From Apium graveolens (lineage: Eukaryota > Streptophyta > Magnoliopsida > Apiales > Apiaceae): 64,000 nucleotides of DNA. The notes beneath the pieces are model-generated. The model saw only the letters and a program-made list of their open reading frames with translations, did no database searches and had not been told where the DNA came from. Positions 24,904-36,979 of the stretch are shown here, in pieces; within the stretch, counting starts at the first letter, position 1, and the number at the start of each line of letters is the position of its first letter. The position numbers and the translations under genes were made by a program. Location: positions 225,329,275 through 225,393,274 of the forward strand of contig NC_133649.1 in NCBI RefSeq assembly GCF_009905375.1, read 5' to 3'.

Positions 24904-27900
24904 TGTGGCGCCCTCCAAACCCGGGTCAGAAGTTTGGGGTCCACACACACACACACATCTTATTTATAACCTGCTTATAACAATAATAAAGATAACAATA
25001 ATATGCAGTGACCCTATTTACCAACTACCACGGATCGCAACAGGTTAAAGTATGCGCACAAGCCACACATCTACTTATATTACATACCGTTCAAATCCAA
25101 ATCATTCAAACTCAAACTGAGTATTAAACTTTATTACAAACTTTTACAGACTTAAATTATTCCAAAAGAAGCCTACTAGCTCAGCTTTCTCAACCTGAAC
25201 CCATAGCTCTCGCACTGGACTGGGGATCCTCGTTACCAACTGGTTCCTTTTCAACTGGAAAGAATATAAACAACATCGCATAAATGAGCTAACTAGCTCA
25301 GCAAGTCACAATGACAAAACTGAGAATAATGATCATCAGGTGAACATGGTTATGATATCAAGTGAACAATGGATTATGATTTAGAATTGGATATTATACT
25401 TTTAATTTAAAAACCAAGGTTAGGCTGCTGATCAGTCACGCACTAACCCCGAGCAAGGCACACAGCATTGCTCTAACTACTGGATCCAAGGCACACATTG
25501 GCCTAACTTCACCATTATATGGTCTGACCACGAATCTGGTCCACAAATTTTATAAAAACAATCCAATTCTAACATAATAACAGAATAAGCAATAATAAAC
25601 AATAATCAGAATCATTAACAATAATGAGTGTTTAACAATGAAAGGGTTTCAATCCTTGTAAGGATCAATAAGATAATTTAAAAGCTTGGATGTTGGTATT
25701 GAAAGAGTTGGATAACAAAGGAATCAACATTTCAGGGTTTCAAAGATTTGGGCTTTCAAAGCATAGGATACAATGTTTGAGTATATAATTAACTCAGTTT
25801 AGTGTTTGGAATTTTGTTTACATGTATTTATGGAGTAGTATCGTATACTTGAGGTTCGTGTTTGGGTATACAACAATCAATGGTCTAGAAAGAATAAGGT
25901 TCATGGCTCAAGATCAATAACTGGAATCAGGGTTTAGGTTTCTGTACTTACTACACTGCACTCGCTTCCAATCACAACCGTCTTACTCCTCAACTACATG
26001 TTTCCCTTTCCTACGCCTTGCCTCTTCTACTCACATATCATAAGCATCTATCAATAATTAACTCATAGAGTTCTATTCAACACATACTTCTATCTACCCT
26101 TCGTTTTACCCAAATCCGATTAACGGATTGAAAGTTATGCAATAATCAAGTAAACACCGAATATATAGACCGATAGTCAATCAACCAGTCACATATAGCA
26201 CATAATACATCACGTAATCAATGATATATTATTTATAAAGAAGTCTCGGGTCATAAATAGGCTTTCTGATATTTAAAATGATTTTTAAAACATTTTTCGG
26301 AATTAAAAACGGGTCGTTGGATCAATTTCGGAATAATAAACAGGGTTCGGTTGGCCAATTATGGCTCTGAAACAATTTTATACTAATTATCGAGCCTTGA
26401 AAATAATTTAGAATAATATTTTAAAGCTCGAAACTATTTTTCGGAATTTTTAAATCATTTTTAAGTAATTATATCTAATTAAATAATTAATGAAAATCAA
26501 TTAATAATTAATTAAATCAATTAATCAATTAATTTCCAAATTAATTGACCAATTAATCGATTAAAAATTAACTGAAATTAATTAACTAATTAATTCAGAT
26601 TTATTTTTGAATTAAAAATAATTTTCGGAATTAAAATAAAAATTTTCAGAATTTTCAGAAATTAAAAATGAATTTTTATAATAAAAATAAATAGGAAATA
26701 TGATTTTTAAACATTTTATAAACAGGAATCCTATTTTTGAAAACTTTGCAAACTACAGGGACTAAACTTCACCATCTTCAAAAATACAGGGACTAAACTG
26801 CAATTTTGCAGTTTCAGTCGCCGGAAAATCGGGGGTGGCCGGAGAAGACGATCCCGGCGTCCTCACCCCACCAACACCTCCAGATCAACACTACACAACA
26901 CCAGGAACTTGTTCATGCATTCAAAACATTCTAATCATCCCTGTTCTGGCCGGAAATTGGCCAAGAACATCGCCGGTTTCCGGCGAACATCGTAAATCTT
27001 TAAAACACAACTCCCTTCGATTCAAGCATCCTCTGTTAACGAGCTATATATCAATCGATTGCAAATTTTATAAGGAACACAACCCACTATAAATCAACAG
27101 CTAATAACCCCTGAATAAAAAACCCCCAAATTTCAATTGAAAACATTAATACGGTTATAAACCCAAATTTTGAAATTCGAAAATTAAACCCACTTTTGAG
27201 CATGTTATTGAACTCCAAATCAGACGTACGACATATAAAAACATCAGGAAAAACATCATGTTATTGGCCAAGAACATCGCCGGTTTCCGGCGAACATCGT
27301 AAATCTTTAAAACACAACTCCCTTCGATTCAAGCATCCTCTGTTAACGAGCTATATATCAATCGATTGCAAATTTTATAAGGAACACAACCCACTATAAA
27401 TCAACAGCTAATAACCCCTGAATCAAAACCCCCCAAATTTCAATTGAAAACATTCATACGGTTATAAACCCAAATTTTGAAATTCGAAAATTAAACCCAT
27501 TTTTGAGCATGTTATTGAACTCCAAATCAGACGTATGACATATAAAAAACATCAGGAAAACAAGCTCTATAACATGCAATCATCAAATCATACAAACAAT
27601 CATCCGAACAAAAATTCATATTTTTAATAAAATAAATTCGAAAATAAATAAATTTTCAGAAAATAAACCTTTGATTCTGCAGTGAAACAAAGCTCAGAAT
27701 CTGATAGATACCTCAAATCCTTCGTTTTGGTTACTCAAGCTTTGAAAACAGAGATTGGTAACGCCTTCGTTTTGCTGTTTGATTCTTAGAACAGTTTATG
27801 TAATTAGGGTTTTTCTCTGAAAATTATAAAATTAACTATCTGCAAATGATTTTGATACGAAATAAAATACGGAAAAAGGCTATTTATAATTACGGAAAAT

Positions 27901-28567
27901 TAGTATCCCGTTGGATCATTCCGGATATAAAACGGTACGTTTATTTATAAAAACTGATCCAAACGGTTTCGGTTTTCGGGATAATTATCCAAATCAGTAC
28001 AATTTGTACTGCGGTCTTGGTCTCAGCGCTTGGTTACACGTACTACAAAGTGATAATTGGGATAGTTTAATAAAAAGCTCCCGTTTATCGAAAATATGGG
28101 TTTTATTGATTTACCGAAACGAATATTGTATCGAAAATATTGCGCCGGGACCCGCGCAGAACAAACCGTACGCCGGATCGAAAAAGTCGAAACATGGAAT
28201 ATGCTCGGAATATTACAATTTGGTTAAGAAGGAGTTCTCGGAAGAGTTTTGGGTTCCAAAAATGTAACAACGGATGACGTCGATTGGTTCCCGTTTTTAA
28301 AAAATAGATTTTAAATACTCGGAAAAAGATTTTATAAATTTCATATGATCCTTATAAATCCATAAATCAACATAAAAATAATTAGGAAGATATGACAATT
28401 ATCTATGTTTTATTTTGGACATATAAAAATTAAAATACTCAATTAATATTATTTTTGAATATCCAAGTACAGATAACATTTAACAATTAACTCATAGAAT
28501 AGATACTGAACACACATAATAATTATTTAATAGCAAAATAATTACACGATATATCCCGGATATTACA
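24904..28567 (-). repeat. G2 5' LTR with internal duplication
   Basis: It pairs with 15732-19079 but is 316 bp longer. Most of the excess is a tandem copy of about 307 bp, 26956-27262 and 27263-27570. The target duplication atagt follows at 28568-28572. Confidence 0.93.
26956..27570. repeat. 307-bp tandem duplication within the G2 5' LTR
   Basis: The segment beginning attggccaagaacatcgcc occurs twice in a row here and once in the other LTR (near 17777). Since LTRs are identical at insertion, the duplication most likely arose afterwards. Confidence 0.85.
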
Positions 28568-31119
28568 ATAGTTGATCAGGCTATCAACACCGGACAGGTC
28601 CCACTGCCATCCTGTATACCTGTTCCGGAACTCAGAGACTAGCTAGGTCTCTGACCTGCTGGACTAATCGGTTTTATAGTGCGCGCAACCGAATTAGCCT
28701 CTTACGCCACCTCAATAGGCCTACTCTGGCCCCAATGTATCCCATATCTGACCGTTTTATCCAGTTTTCAGAACACTTGTACCTATCTCATTTTCAAAAT
28801 CCTTCATTTAACCAGCACACATATAAAATCCATTTCGTAAATCATTTCATTCGAGATAGGTACCTTTCGAAGTTACTTCTCCCCAAAACAATTTGAAAAT
28901 AGTGATTTATAACTACAGGGGATACGTAACTTAAAACGTTTATGTTCCATTACGAGAATAAAACATTTAGCTATTCATATGCATTGAACCATAAAAGAAT
29001 GGTCAGGGGTACTTGCCTTGCAGAGCTTACAACCGTCTCTAACTGATTTTTGGATAGACTCGGATGTCCGGGCTTTATCACTTAGGTAGTAGACTACCCT
29101 GGATCCGACCTCAACGCTCAGGTTCTTTGCTTGGAAACCTCGCTGCGCTTGTCGACTGATCACTAGGTTATCCTATCTCGTTATCACTTCTGGAGTCCTT
29201 CAACTAGAACCTACAGAGTCGAGATACCCTATGTTAGATGTCTAGGTATGCTTGACATATCCTCAACACCAATTCTACCCAACGATATTCAAATCCGACT
29301 CGTAATTATGTATATTATAATAACACACGCAACAATTAGGGTTCACAATCTCGAAAATTGGTTCGGTGTTCATTTTCAGAAAATACGTATACTCGTCATT
29401 TTACGAAATCAGGGTTATTGGATTTTAACAAAACATTCACCACAACATACAATCAGGTTTCGCACAAGGTATATGTATATACTTGTTTATACTTGTTCGA
29501 CGTTTCGATAATCACAGGGTATGTCCCGAATTTCCGAAGTTAATTTCCAAAATTCGGGCAGCACCTCCTCTGTTTATCGGCCTACCCGTCGACCAACTCG
29601 ACGACAAATCAACAACACAATCAAATCCAACCCAACTGCAATCAAATTCCCAACCACCGGTTTCAGTCAACAACGTTAATTCACCATCGTACAAATACCA
29701 ATTAAATACACTTATTATTCGTTGTTAATCGTATTTTACAATTTTTATTCGCATGTTATATTTATTTATTAAATTAGGACTCAGAATATAATCATCACGG
29801 TCCACCGTCCGCTCGTCGAAATTCATCGCGGACGGCGGTAAAATTCATCGGTGCCCGAATATTTCGGGTTTCCATACGAACATCACCGAAATAATTCGAA
29901 TTTAAGAATTAAAATTCAAGAAATCATACATGCAATCATCTAATTCGATTACAAAAGGAACAAAAAGATCAGAAATTCTCAGAGCAACACCACGCGCACA
30001 AACGCGCGGATGACCGAAGAGAAAAATAACAATTGGAAACTGCACAGGAACGTAATAGAGCAACACTGCAAATCCCCAAAATAACTGATAACTATTCACA
30101 AGCACATACATACATATGCACATGTATAAATCGGAATCACCAAGCAATATGCGGCAATTACCGAAAAAGTAACAGGAGTTCAGGAACGCAGTAACGACGG
30201 GAATCAGGGAAGACAGGGAAGAAGCAGGAGAGTCATCGAGAGGAAGAAACCCGCAAGAAAAAGAGAGATTCCCGAGAATTGATCGGGAGAGGAGAGATGT
30301 AGAGAGATTGAGACAAGAAAGGAAAAGAGATTGTTGTTCAAAAAGCAACAGGGAGGAGATGTAAAACAAACAGAATGAATAGCCTATAATACTATGCCAC
30401 GCCCCTGACTGATTGATAAAAATTAAACACGTGTCCTTTTTTAGATAATTATGAGGATTTTAAGGCCCGACTTAACCCGAAATTTGCTTCTAACGAACCA
30501 GGTCACACTTAAAACGAATTCAGAAAATTACGGGAATAATCTTAAAATGTTAGAAATATCCCGAAGTTTATAGAAACATAAATTTTGAAAATTTTAAACA
30601 ATTTCTAAAATGCAACTTATACCCACTTTTTACCAATTAACGTAATAACGCGCGGGTAAAATTAATCCCAAAAATTCCCAAAATAATTTTAAAATTCTCA
30701 GAATATTTCCAACTTATATAAATATGAGTTTCATAATTTTTGAAGAATTTCTTTTTTCAATATTGATTTTACTAATAAATACAATTAGACAATCACTCAA
30801 GGATAAATAATTAATGAAATATTGATTTCTAAATTTTATAAAATCCCATAAATGATTACTATAATTATAAAACCATAAAAATAATTTTAGAGACATTCCA
30901 GCTATTTATGGAAATAAAACTGCAATAACAACATCTTTAGCAACAATACAAAAGCATACAATTTATTAATTAACCACACAATTCAATTCCATATACTAGT
31001 GATCACATACACATAGTGACAGAGTAATAACCCACTGACTGAACCCACACAAATATTATTTAATTCTTTATTCCATAATTACACATTTAAATAATAATAA
31101 AAATATACGGGTCGTTATA

Positions 31120-33444
31120 GTACCAGCTGAGGTATTAGATTTACCTCCACCATCAAAACCAGTTCCACAAGCATCAAGAACTTTTAATTTTAAAATGAAG
31201 GACGCTGTTCAGAATTCAGAGGTGATAGCAGGTAAGCTTTCTGTGAATAATGTTGAAGCTAAAGTATTAATGGATTAAAAATATGCAAGATCTTTTATAT
31301 CAGAAACTTTTGTTGGTAGATTAAATTATGATAAGAAGAGTATGAGTGAAATAATGAGCATAGTAATTGATAACCAAGAAAAGGTACCTGTAAGTCAATT
31401 CTTCCCAGACTGTGAGATTGATATCTCCGGGCACAAGTTCCCAGTTGGCTTGATACTCTTCAAGCTAGGAGAGTTTGACATAATTTTAGGGATGGATTGG
31501 TTAGGGAAGAATAATGCTTAGATAGATTGTAGATCTAAGAGAGTTTATTTAAGAGCAAGGACCGGGAAGAAGGTGATGTTTAAAGGTCAAAAATAAAGAC
31601 AAATATTTCTTTCAGCTGTCCAGGTTAATAAGTTACTTAAGAAGGGTTGTGAAACATTCTTAGCTTATGTAGTGGACACGGAAAATGAAGTTCCTAGTAT
31701 AGAGGAGATTCCGGTGGTGAAGGAGTTTCCAGGTGTATTTCTAGAAGAACTACCAGGACTACCGCCAGACCGACATATTGAGTTTGAGATTAACCTTGCT
31801 CTAGGAGTCGAACCTGTTTCGAAGACACCATACAGAATGGCACCAGCGGAGATGAAGGAGTTAGCGAGTCAGTTACAAGAACTCTTAGAAAAAGGAGACA
31901 TAAGGCCAAGTACGTCGCCATGGGGAGCGCCATTCCTGTTTGTAAAGAAGAAGGACGGAAGCATGAGACTCTGTATAGATTATCGGGAGAAAAACAAGTT
32001 AACAAGTAAGAACATATATCCGTTACCAAGAATAGATGATCTATTCGACCAATTAAAAAGAGCTAAATGTTTCTCCAAGATTGATTTGAGGTCAGGATAC
32101 CTCCAGTTGAAGATCAAATAAGAGGATATCCCGAAGACGACATTCAGGACAAGATACAGATATTGCGAGTTTTTAGTAATTCTATTTGGGTTAATGAACG
32201 CCTCTAGAGATTTCATGGATCTAATGAATCGAATTTTTAAGAAATATTTGGACAAGTTCGTCATAGTATTCATCGACGACATTCTGATATATTCAAAGTC
32301 AGAAGAAGAACATGAGCAACATTTATGGATATCATTGGAAATTCTTAGACAAGAGAAGTTGTACACTAAATTTTCAAAAGTGCGAGTTTTGGTTGCGAGA
32401 AGTTCAATTTTTGGGACATATAATCGGAAGTAAAGGAATTAGAGTGGACCCTGCAAAGATTGAAGCAGTTATGAGTTGGAAAAGACCAAAGACTCCTACG
32501 GAAGTAAGAAGTTTTCTAGGATTGGCTGGGTATTACAAAAGATTTGTGATGGATTTCTCAAAGAAATCTACACGGATCATAAGAGCTTGAAGTATATATT
32601 TACCCAGAAAGAACTCAACATGAGACAACGGAGATGGTTGGAGCTCATCAAGTATTATGACTATTCGATACATTACCATCCAGGGAAGACGAATATAGTA
32701 GCCGATGCTCTGAGTAGAAAGGAAAGAATGAATATGATCACATTGCCAAGGGAGTTATCTGAAGGGATTGAAAGATTCGACTGAGAACTTTGTGCTCACG
32801 GAAGGTTAGAAGAGATTTGTCATGGTATGACCTTTCATCTAGAACTGATAGAGAAGATAAGGAATGTCAAGAAGAAGTGATAAGTCAAGAGAATAACCAA
32901 CTGACAGGAGAGGAAATATGTATGCAAAGAGATGAACAAGGTATATTAAGGTTTTCATCAAGAATTTGGATTCCTCAAGTAACTGAACTAAAAAATGAGA
33001 TACTACAAGAAGCCCACAACTCGAGACTTTCGATCCGTCCTGGAAGCACTAAAATATAAGAAGAGTTGTGAAAGAAGTTTTGGTGGCCGAACATGAAAAG
33101 AGAAATTGCAGAATTGGTCACAAAATACTATACATGTCAACGGGTAAAAGTGGAACACCAAAGACTGAGCGATTTGATCCAACCATTAAAGATTCTAGAA
33201 TGGAAGTGGGAGAATATTTCCATGGATTTTATATTGGGTTTACCTCGAACAAAATCCGGACATGAATGCGACATGGGTTATAGTTGACCGCCTTACAAAA
33301 TTAGTGCATTTTCTACCAAATATTGAGAGAACTTCATTAGATAGGTTGGTTCATATGTATGTGCGCGAGATCGTGTTACGTCATGACATACCTGTATCGA
33401 TAGTTTCATGCCGAGATACGTGATTCAACTAAAGATTTTGGAGA
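31120..33444 (+). pseudogene. G1 pol, first part (protease, RT, RNase H, integrase N-terminus)
   Basis: This is the continuation of G1 gag after the G3 insertion, collinear with G2. The protease active site is destroyed (a TAA falls in the DSG position, near 31275) and other stops follow at about 31519 and 31594. RT is readable at 31675-32430 ([20 protein letters not shown] near 32271), with a stop near 32119 and a frame change near 32380. Comparison with G2 shows that roughly 110 codons of the RT-RNase H junction are missing at about 32567; [11 protein letters not shown] follows directly. Integrase pieces follow to 33444 (MDFILGLP), with a lost catalytic position (SCRD where G2 has SDRD). 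Element A interrupts it there. Confidence 0.88.
33440..33444. repeat. Element A target-site duplication, left
   Basis: gagac here and tagac at 46420-46424. Joining the flanks restores a continuous integrase reading (FW, then FQESLGT), which confirms the insertion point. Confidence 0.8.
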
Positions 33445-33793
33445 CTGTTAGGAATATGTTGTGAACTTGATGATAAGTTAAACAAAACACCTTAGTAGAT
33501 TTAACTTAGTGAATTTTGTAGCACTCGACAGATGATCAAATATATTCCCAACGGATGAACTTTATAGTCTCGACGGATGACAAACTGACATCCATAGAGT
33601 GAGTAGCTTATGTAACAAATAAGAACTGTAGCACATTTCTGCAAACAACATGTATTAGTCAAGAAGATTGCTTAGGGTTCTGTAAGTCATGTTGACTACT
33701 AGATTGATATGCAGAATAGGTTGATTAATTGTAAATATGAAATTTCTTGTAATTATGTATAAGTGAAATAGAGTCAAGTGGCAAATAGACTCC

Positions 33794-33869
33794 CGACGGA
33801 TGATCTACAAGACTCCCGACGGATGATCAACAAAGCTCCCGACGGATGGCAAGCTTAGTCCTGACGGAT
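33794..33869 (+). repeat. CGACGGAT tandem array in the A 5' LTR
   Basis: Four copies of a unit containing cccgacggatgatc have cores at 33794, 33817, 33840 and 33862, so the spacing is 22-23 bp. Further copies lie upstream at 33526, 33549, 33571 and (inverted, degenerate) 33590. Confidence 0.9.
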
Positions 33870-34100
33870 GATCAAATTCAAATAGTTGTTGACAGTGATA
33901 ACACAGTCACATGCATTGGGGTTTGCAAAAGGAATATGGCAGCCTGTTAAGCAGGATTTCGAGAACAAAGAAGCATTACCATTTCCATGCAATTGTGAAG
34001 ATATTCAAAGATGCTGGAATAGAGTAGTGAAGCAGCATGGAGTAAAGACTAGATATGTTTTATTTTATTATCTTATCTTATTGTCATGTAAACTTGGTGA

Positions 34101-34108
34101 TATATAAA
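34101..34108 (+). promoter_or_regulatory. Putative TATA box of the A LTR
   Basis: TATATAAA lies about 230 bp downstream of the motif array; the 3' LTR has it at 46040-46047. Candidate only. Confidence 0.4.
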
Positions 34109-34256
34109 GCAAGTGTAGCAAGTAGAATAATTAACTAAGCAAGTTAATTTTTAGAGAAACATATCAAGCTGTATTCAGTAAGCATTTCTCTGTAGTTTAG
34201 TTGTTCAGGCTTGTAAGCAGCTGTGAGCTATTCAAAGCTTCACAGAGTTCTCAATT

Positions 34257-34257
<1 letters not shown>

Positions 34258-34297
<40 letters not shown>
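34258..34297. repeat. (TA)n microsatellite
   Basis: About 20 TA units in the 5' LTR of element A; the 3' LTR has only about six (46199-46209). Confidence 0.9.
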
Positions 34298-34298
<1 letters not shown>

Positions 34299-34512
34299 CT
34301 GGTGGATACTTTCAAATCCACCAGAAAGTTTTAAAAGCTTGTGTTTTTATTACTTAGTGTTTTGATTTCTATCACTCTTTTATTCCGCACCATTGCTAAT
34401 CAAACACTGTTATATTTATCAAGTTAGAACTTCTTTTAAATTTGAAAAAGTAGCCAGAAGTACATTCAACCCCCGTTCTGTAATTCTTGTTGTATTGTTA
34501 GGGAATAATAAT

Positions 34513-34524
34513 TGGTATCAGAGC
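34513..34524 (+). other. Element A primer-binding site
   Basis: TGGTATCAGAGC begins two bases after the LTR; complement of initiator Met tRNA. Confidence 0.9.
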
Positions 34525-34569
34525 AAGCTCTTGAAGAACAAAGAGTATAAAGATCACAACAAACACAAG

Positions 34570-36965
34570 ATGAAAAAGAACGACGTTGGAGTAAAGATTC
34601 CATTTCTGGACAAAGACAACTATCACCACTGGAAGGTGAAGATGCACCTACATCTTCTTTCCCAAGATGAGGCCTATGTCGATTGCATAAAGAGAGGTCC
34701 TCATGTACCAATGAGAGCTGTAACAGGTTATGAGCCATCTGTTCCAAAACCTAGGCATGAATGGTCAGACCCTGATATTGAGCAAGTCAGGAAAGATAAG
34801 AAAGTCATGAATATATTATTCAATGGGGTTGATGGTGATATGTTTGACAAAATCATTAACTGTAAAACAACCAAAGAGGTTTGAGACACAATCCAGATTA
34901 TTTGTGATGGTACTGAGCAAGTAAGGGAAAACAAGATGCAACTACTGATTCAGCAATATGAGCATTTCCACTGTGAAGAAAGTGAGTCTCTCACTGATAT
35001 TTTTAATAGATTTCAAAAGCTACTAAATGCTCTGAAGTTGCATGGAAGAGTCTATAAAACAAAAGACTCTAACCTCAAGTTTCTTATATCTCTTCCAAAA
35101 GAGTGGAAGCCAATGACAGTCTCATTGAGAAATTCACAGGATTATAAGGAGTTCACCTTGGAGAGACTATATGGCATCCTAAAAACCTATGAGCTTGAAA
35201 TAGAGCAAGATGAGAGGATGGAGAAAGGAAGGAAGAAAGGAGGGTCCATAGCACTGGTTGCTGAGTTAGAGAAGGAGAAAGAGATGAAGGTAGAAGCTGT
35301 TGAGTCTACATCAAATATTTGTGAAAGCAAGGGTAAAGGGCTGGTAGCTGAAAATAAAGATCAATTGAGCCAAGATGACATGGATGATATTGATGAACAT
35401 CTAGCATTCTTATTCAGAAGATTTTCCAAGTTCAAATTCAAGAAGAATTTTGGAGCAGCTAAGCCAAACAGAAACATGGTTGATAAGTCAAAATTCAAGT
35501 GTTTCAAATGTGGCTTGGCGGGTCATTTTGCTAGTGCATGTCAAAAGTCTGATTCCAACAAAAAGAAGTTTGAGCCTGTTGATTATAAACAGAAATATTT
35601 TGATTGCCCAAACAAAAGGAAAGGGCTTTCGTCACACAGGAGAATGATTGGGCTGCAGATGGATTGGAAGAAGATGAAGAAACAAGCTATGTCAATCTAG
35701 CCCTAATGGCCAAATCTGATGAAACAGAAACAAGTTCTTCAAGCAATCAGGTAATCACCACTAACCTAGCACATTTATCTAAAGCTGAGTATAATGATGC
35801 AATAAATGACATATCCACAGAATTATATCAACTGCGTGTTACACTTAAGTCCCTCACTAAGGAAAATGCTAAAATGAAAGAAAATAATTTGTTTTTAAGT
35901 AAAAGGAATAATGTGCTAGAGTCTCAGTTTATTGAATTTGAGAAATTGAGAATTGAGTGTAAGATTGCTAAGGATGAATTAGCTGAGTCCTTGAAGAAAG
36001 AAGAGATTTTAAAGAAGCATCTTGAATGAGAACAGGAAGTGATTAAGGCATGGAAATCATCTAGAGATGTCCATACTCAAATCACTAAAGTTCAAGGTAT
36101 TGAGTCCTTTTGTGATGCAGCCTAGAAGAAGAGTAAAGAGAAGCTTGAGTCCAATTTGGTTGAAGGATTGTTTATAGATGTGGACTGGACGAATGATGAA
36201 AATCATCCGTCGGATAATCAAAAGGATTATCCGTCGAGTGACAAGGAGCCACATCCGTCGGTTGTGAGTAAACCAGTTAGCAAAGCTAAGCTAGCTAAGT
36301 TGAATGAGAAATATGGATCAGTTTCTAAGAACTTTATTCCAGGAGAATCAAGTTAAGTCAAGAAGGAAAAGAAAGTTAATGTTGGTCATCTGTCTATCAA
36401 GCAATTGAATGACAGATTAGAAAAGATTGAGGTTAAAACGGAAGCTAAAAAGAAAAATAATAGAAATGGGAAAGTAGGAATTAACAAACATAACAACTAC
36501 ACACCTGATAAATATACACCCAGAAAAATCTGTGTTAAGTGTGGTAGTGTTAATCACTTGCCTGTTAATTGCAAACTTACTATGCCTACTTCCATGTCTA
36601 CACCCTCTTCTTTTCTCAACATGATTGCCATGCCTACCATGCCTATGAATGCTATGTCTACTCAGAATATGAATGCACAATTTGCTAATATACCATTTGC
36701 TCCTAATCCTTATTATGCTGCATTTAGTATGCCTCAAATGCCATTTAGCATGCCTTACTGGAATAACATGTTTTCAAATAGCATGCATTTTCCTGTTAAT
36801 CAAAATGTGCATGATTCTATTTTAATGACTGGTTTCAAAGGTCCAACTCAAATGACTAAGGATGAATAAAAAATTCCCAAGTCAAATGAGATCAAACCTA
36901 AGAAACCAAAGGAGAAAGCTAACAAGGCAGGACCCAAGGAAACTTGGGTACCAAAATCAACTTGA
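34570..36965 (+). pseudogene. Element A gag, long SIRE type, broken
   Basis: Gag starts MKKNDVGVKIPFLDKDNY at 34570 and shows the Copia gag domain (YHHWKVKM, FNRFQKLLNALK, LKFLISLP). A first zinc knuckle CFKCGLAGHFASAC lies near 35500. A coiled-coil stretch rich in Lys/Glu/Leu follows (35830-36030). Then come three 8-residue HPS/YPS repeats (36203-36270) and a second zinc knuckle CVKCGSVNHLPVNC near 36530, followed by a Met/Pro/Asn-rich tail. Stops occur at about 34882, 36027, 36123, 36354 and 36867, and a frame change lies near 35620. It ends WVPKST with TGA at 36963-36965. Element B ends its gag in the same way. Confidence 0.85.
36203..36270 (+). repeat. Three in-frame 24-nt repeats in A gag
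   Basis: ATCCGTCG cores at 36205, 36229 and 36253 are exactly 24 nt apart. They encode 8-residue units HPSDNQKD, YPSSDKEP and HPSVVSKP. Confidence 0.85.
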
Positions 36966-36979
36966 TTTAATTTTGATGT

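Larger units (their letters stand above)
15732..28567 (-). mobile_element. G2: Tekay-type Ty3/gypsy element, nearly full length
   Basis: This 12,836-bp minus-strand element has LTRs of 3,348 bp (left, 3') and 3,664 bp (right, 5'), a primer site, a leader ORF, gag-pol and a PPT. It is flanked by a perfect atagt duplication inside the G3 solo LTR. Over a 350-bp sample the LTRs differ at about six substitutions (roughly 98% identity). The 5' LTR is longer because of a 307-bp tandem duplication. The coding region has one gag frameshift and ten in-frame stops, so it is not autonomous even though it is young by LTR comparison. Confidence 0.92.
15103..31119 (-). mobile_element. G3: solo gypsy LTR, split by G2
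   Basis: After removing G2 and its duplicated target, 3,176 bp remain (15103-15731 plus 28573-31119), flanked by gtact/gtacc. Read on the minus strand it starts TATAACGACCCG (the usual TGTAACGACCC with one change) and ends GGCCGTCACA. These ends are like those of gypsy LTRs, and there is no internal gag, pol, primer site or PPT. It therefore appears to be one LTR left by recombination between two. Open frames in it, such as 29902-30369 minus, match no known motif. The region 29760-30400 is relatively GC rich, the remainder AT rich. Confidence 0.75.
33445..34510 (+). repeat. Element A 5' LTR
   Basis: It starts TGTTAGGAATATG and ends GGGAATAATA (the 3' copy ends in ACA). It carries the motif array at 33526-33869, a TATA-like TATATAAA at 34101-34108 and an expanded TA repeat at about 34258-34297. 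It is longer than the 3' LTR mainly by about 100 bp that the 3' copy lacks (roughly 34000-34100) and by the TA run. Confidence 0.9.

Noticed and set aside
29902..30369. 155-codon minus-strand hydrophobic ORF in G3
   Set aside because: It lies within LTR sequence and its composition looks like translated repeat rich in CTT/CTC; no family motif.
33794..33869. Short regularly spaced repeats that could look like a CRISPR array (also 38416-38519 and 49998-50255)
   Set aside because: The spacers are as similar as the repeats, units are 22-37 bp, there are no cas genes, and the context is a plant retrotransposon.
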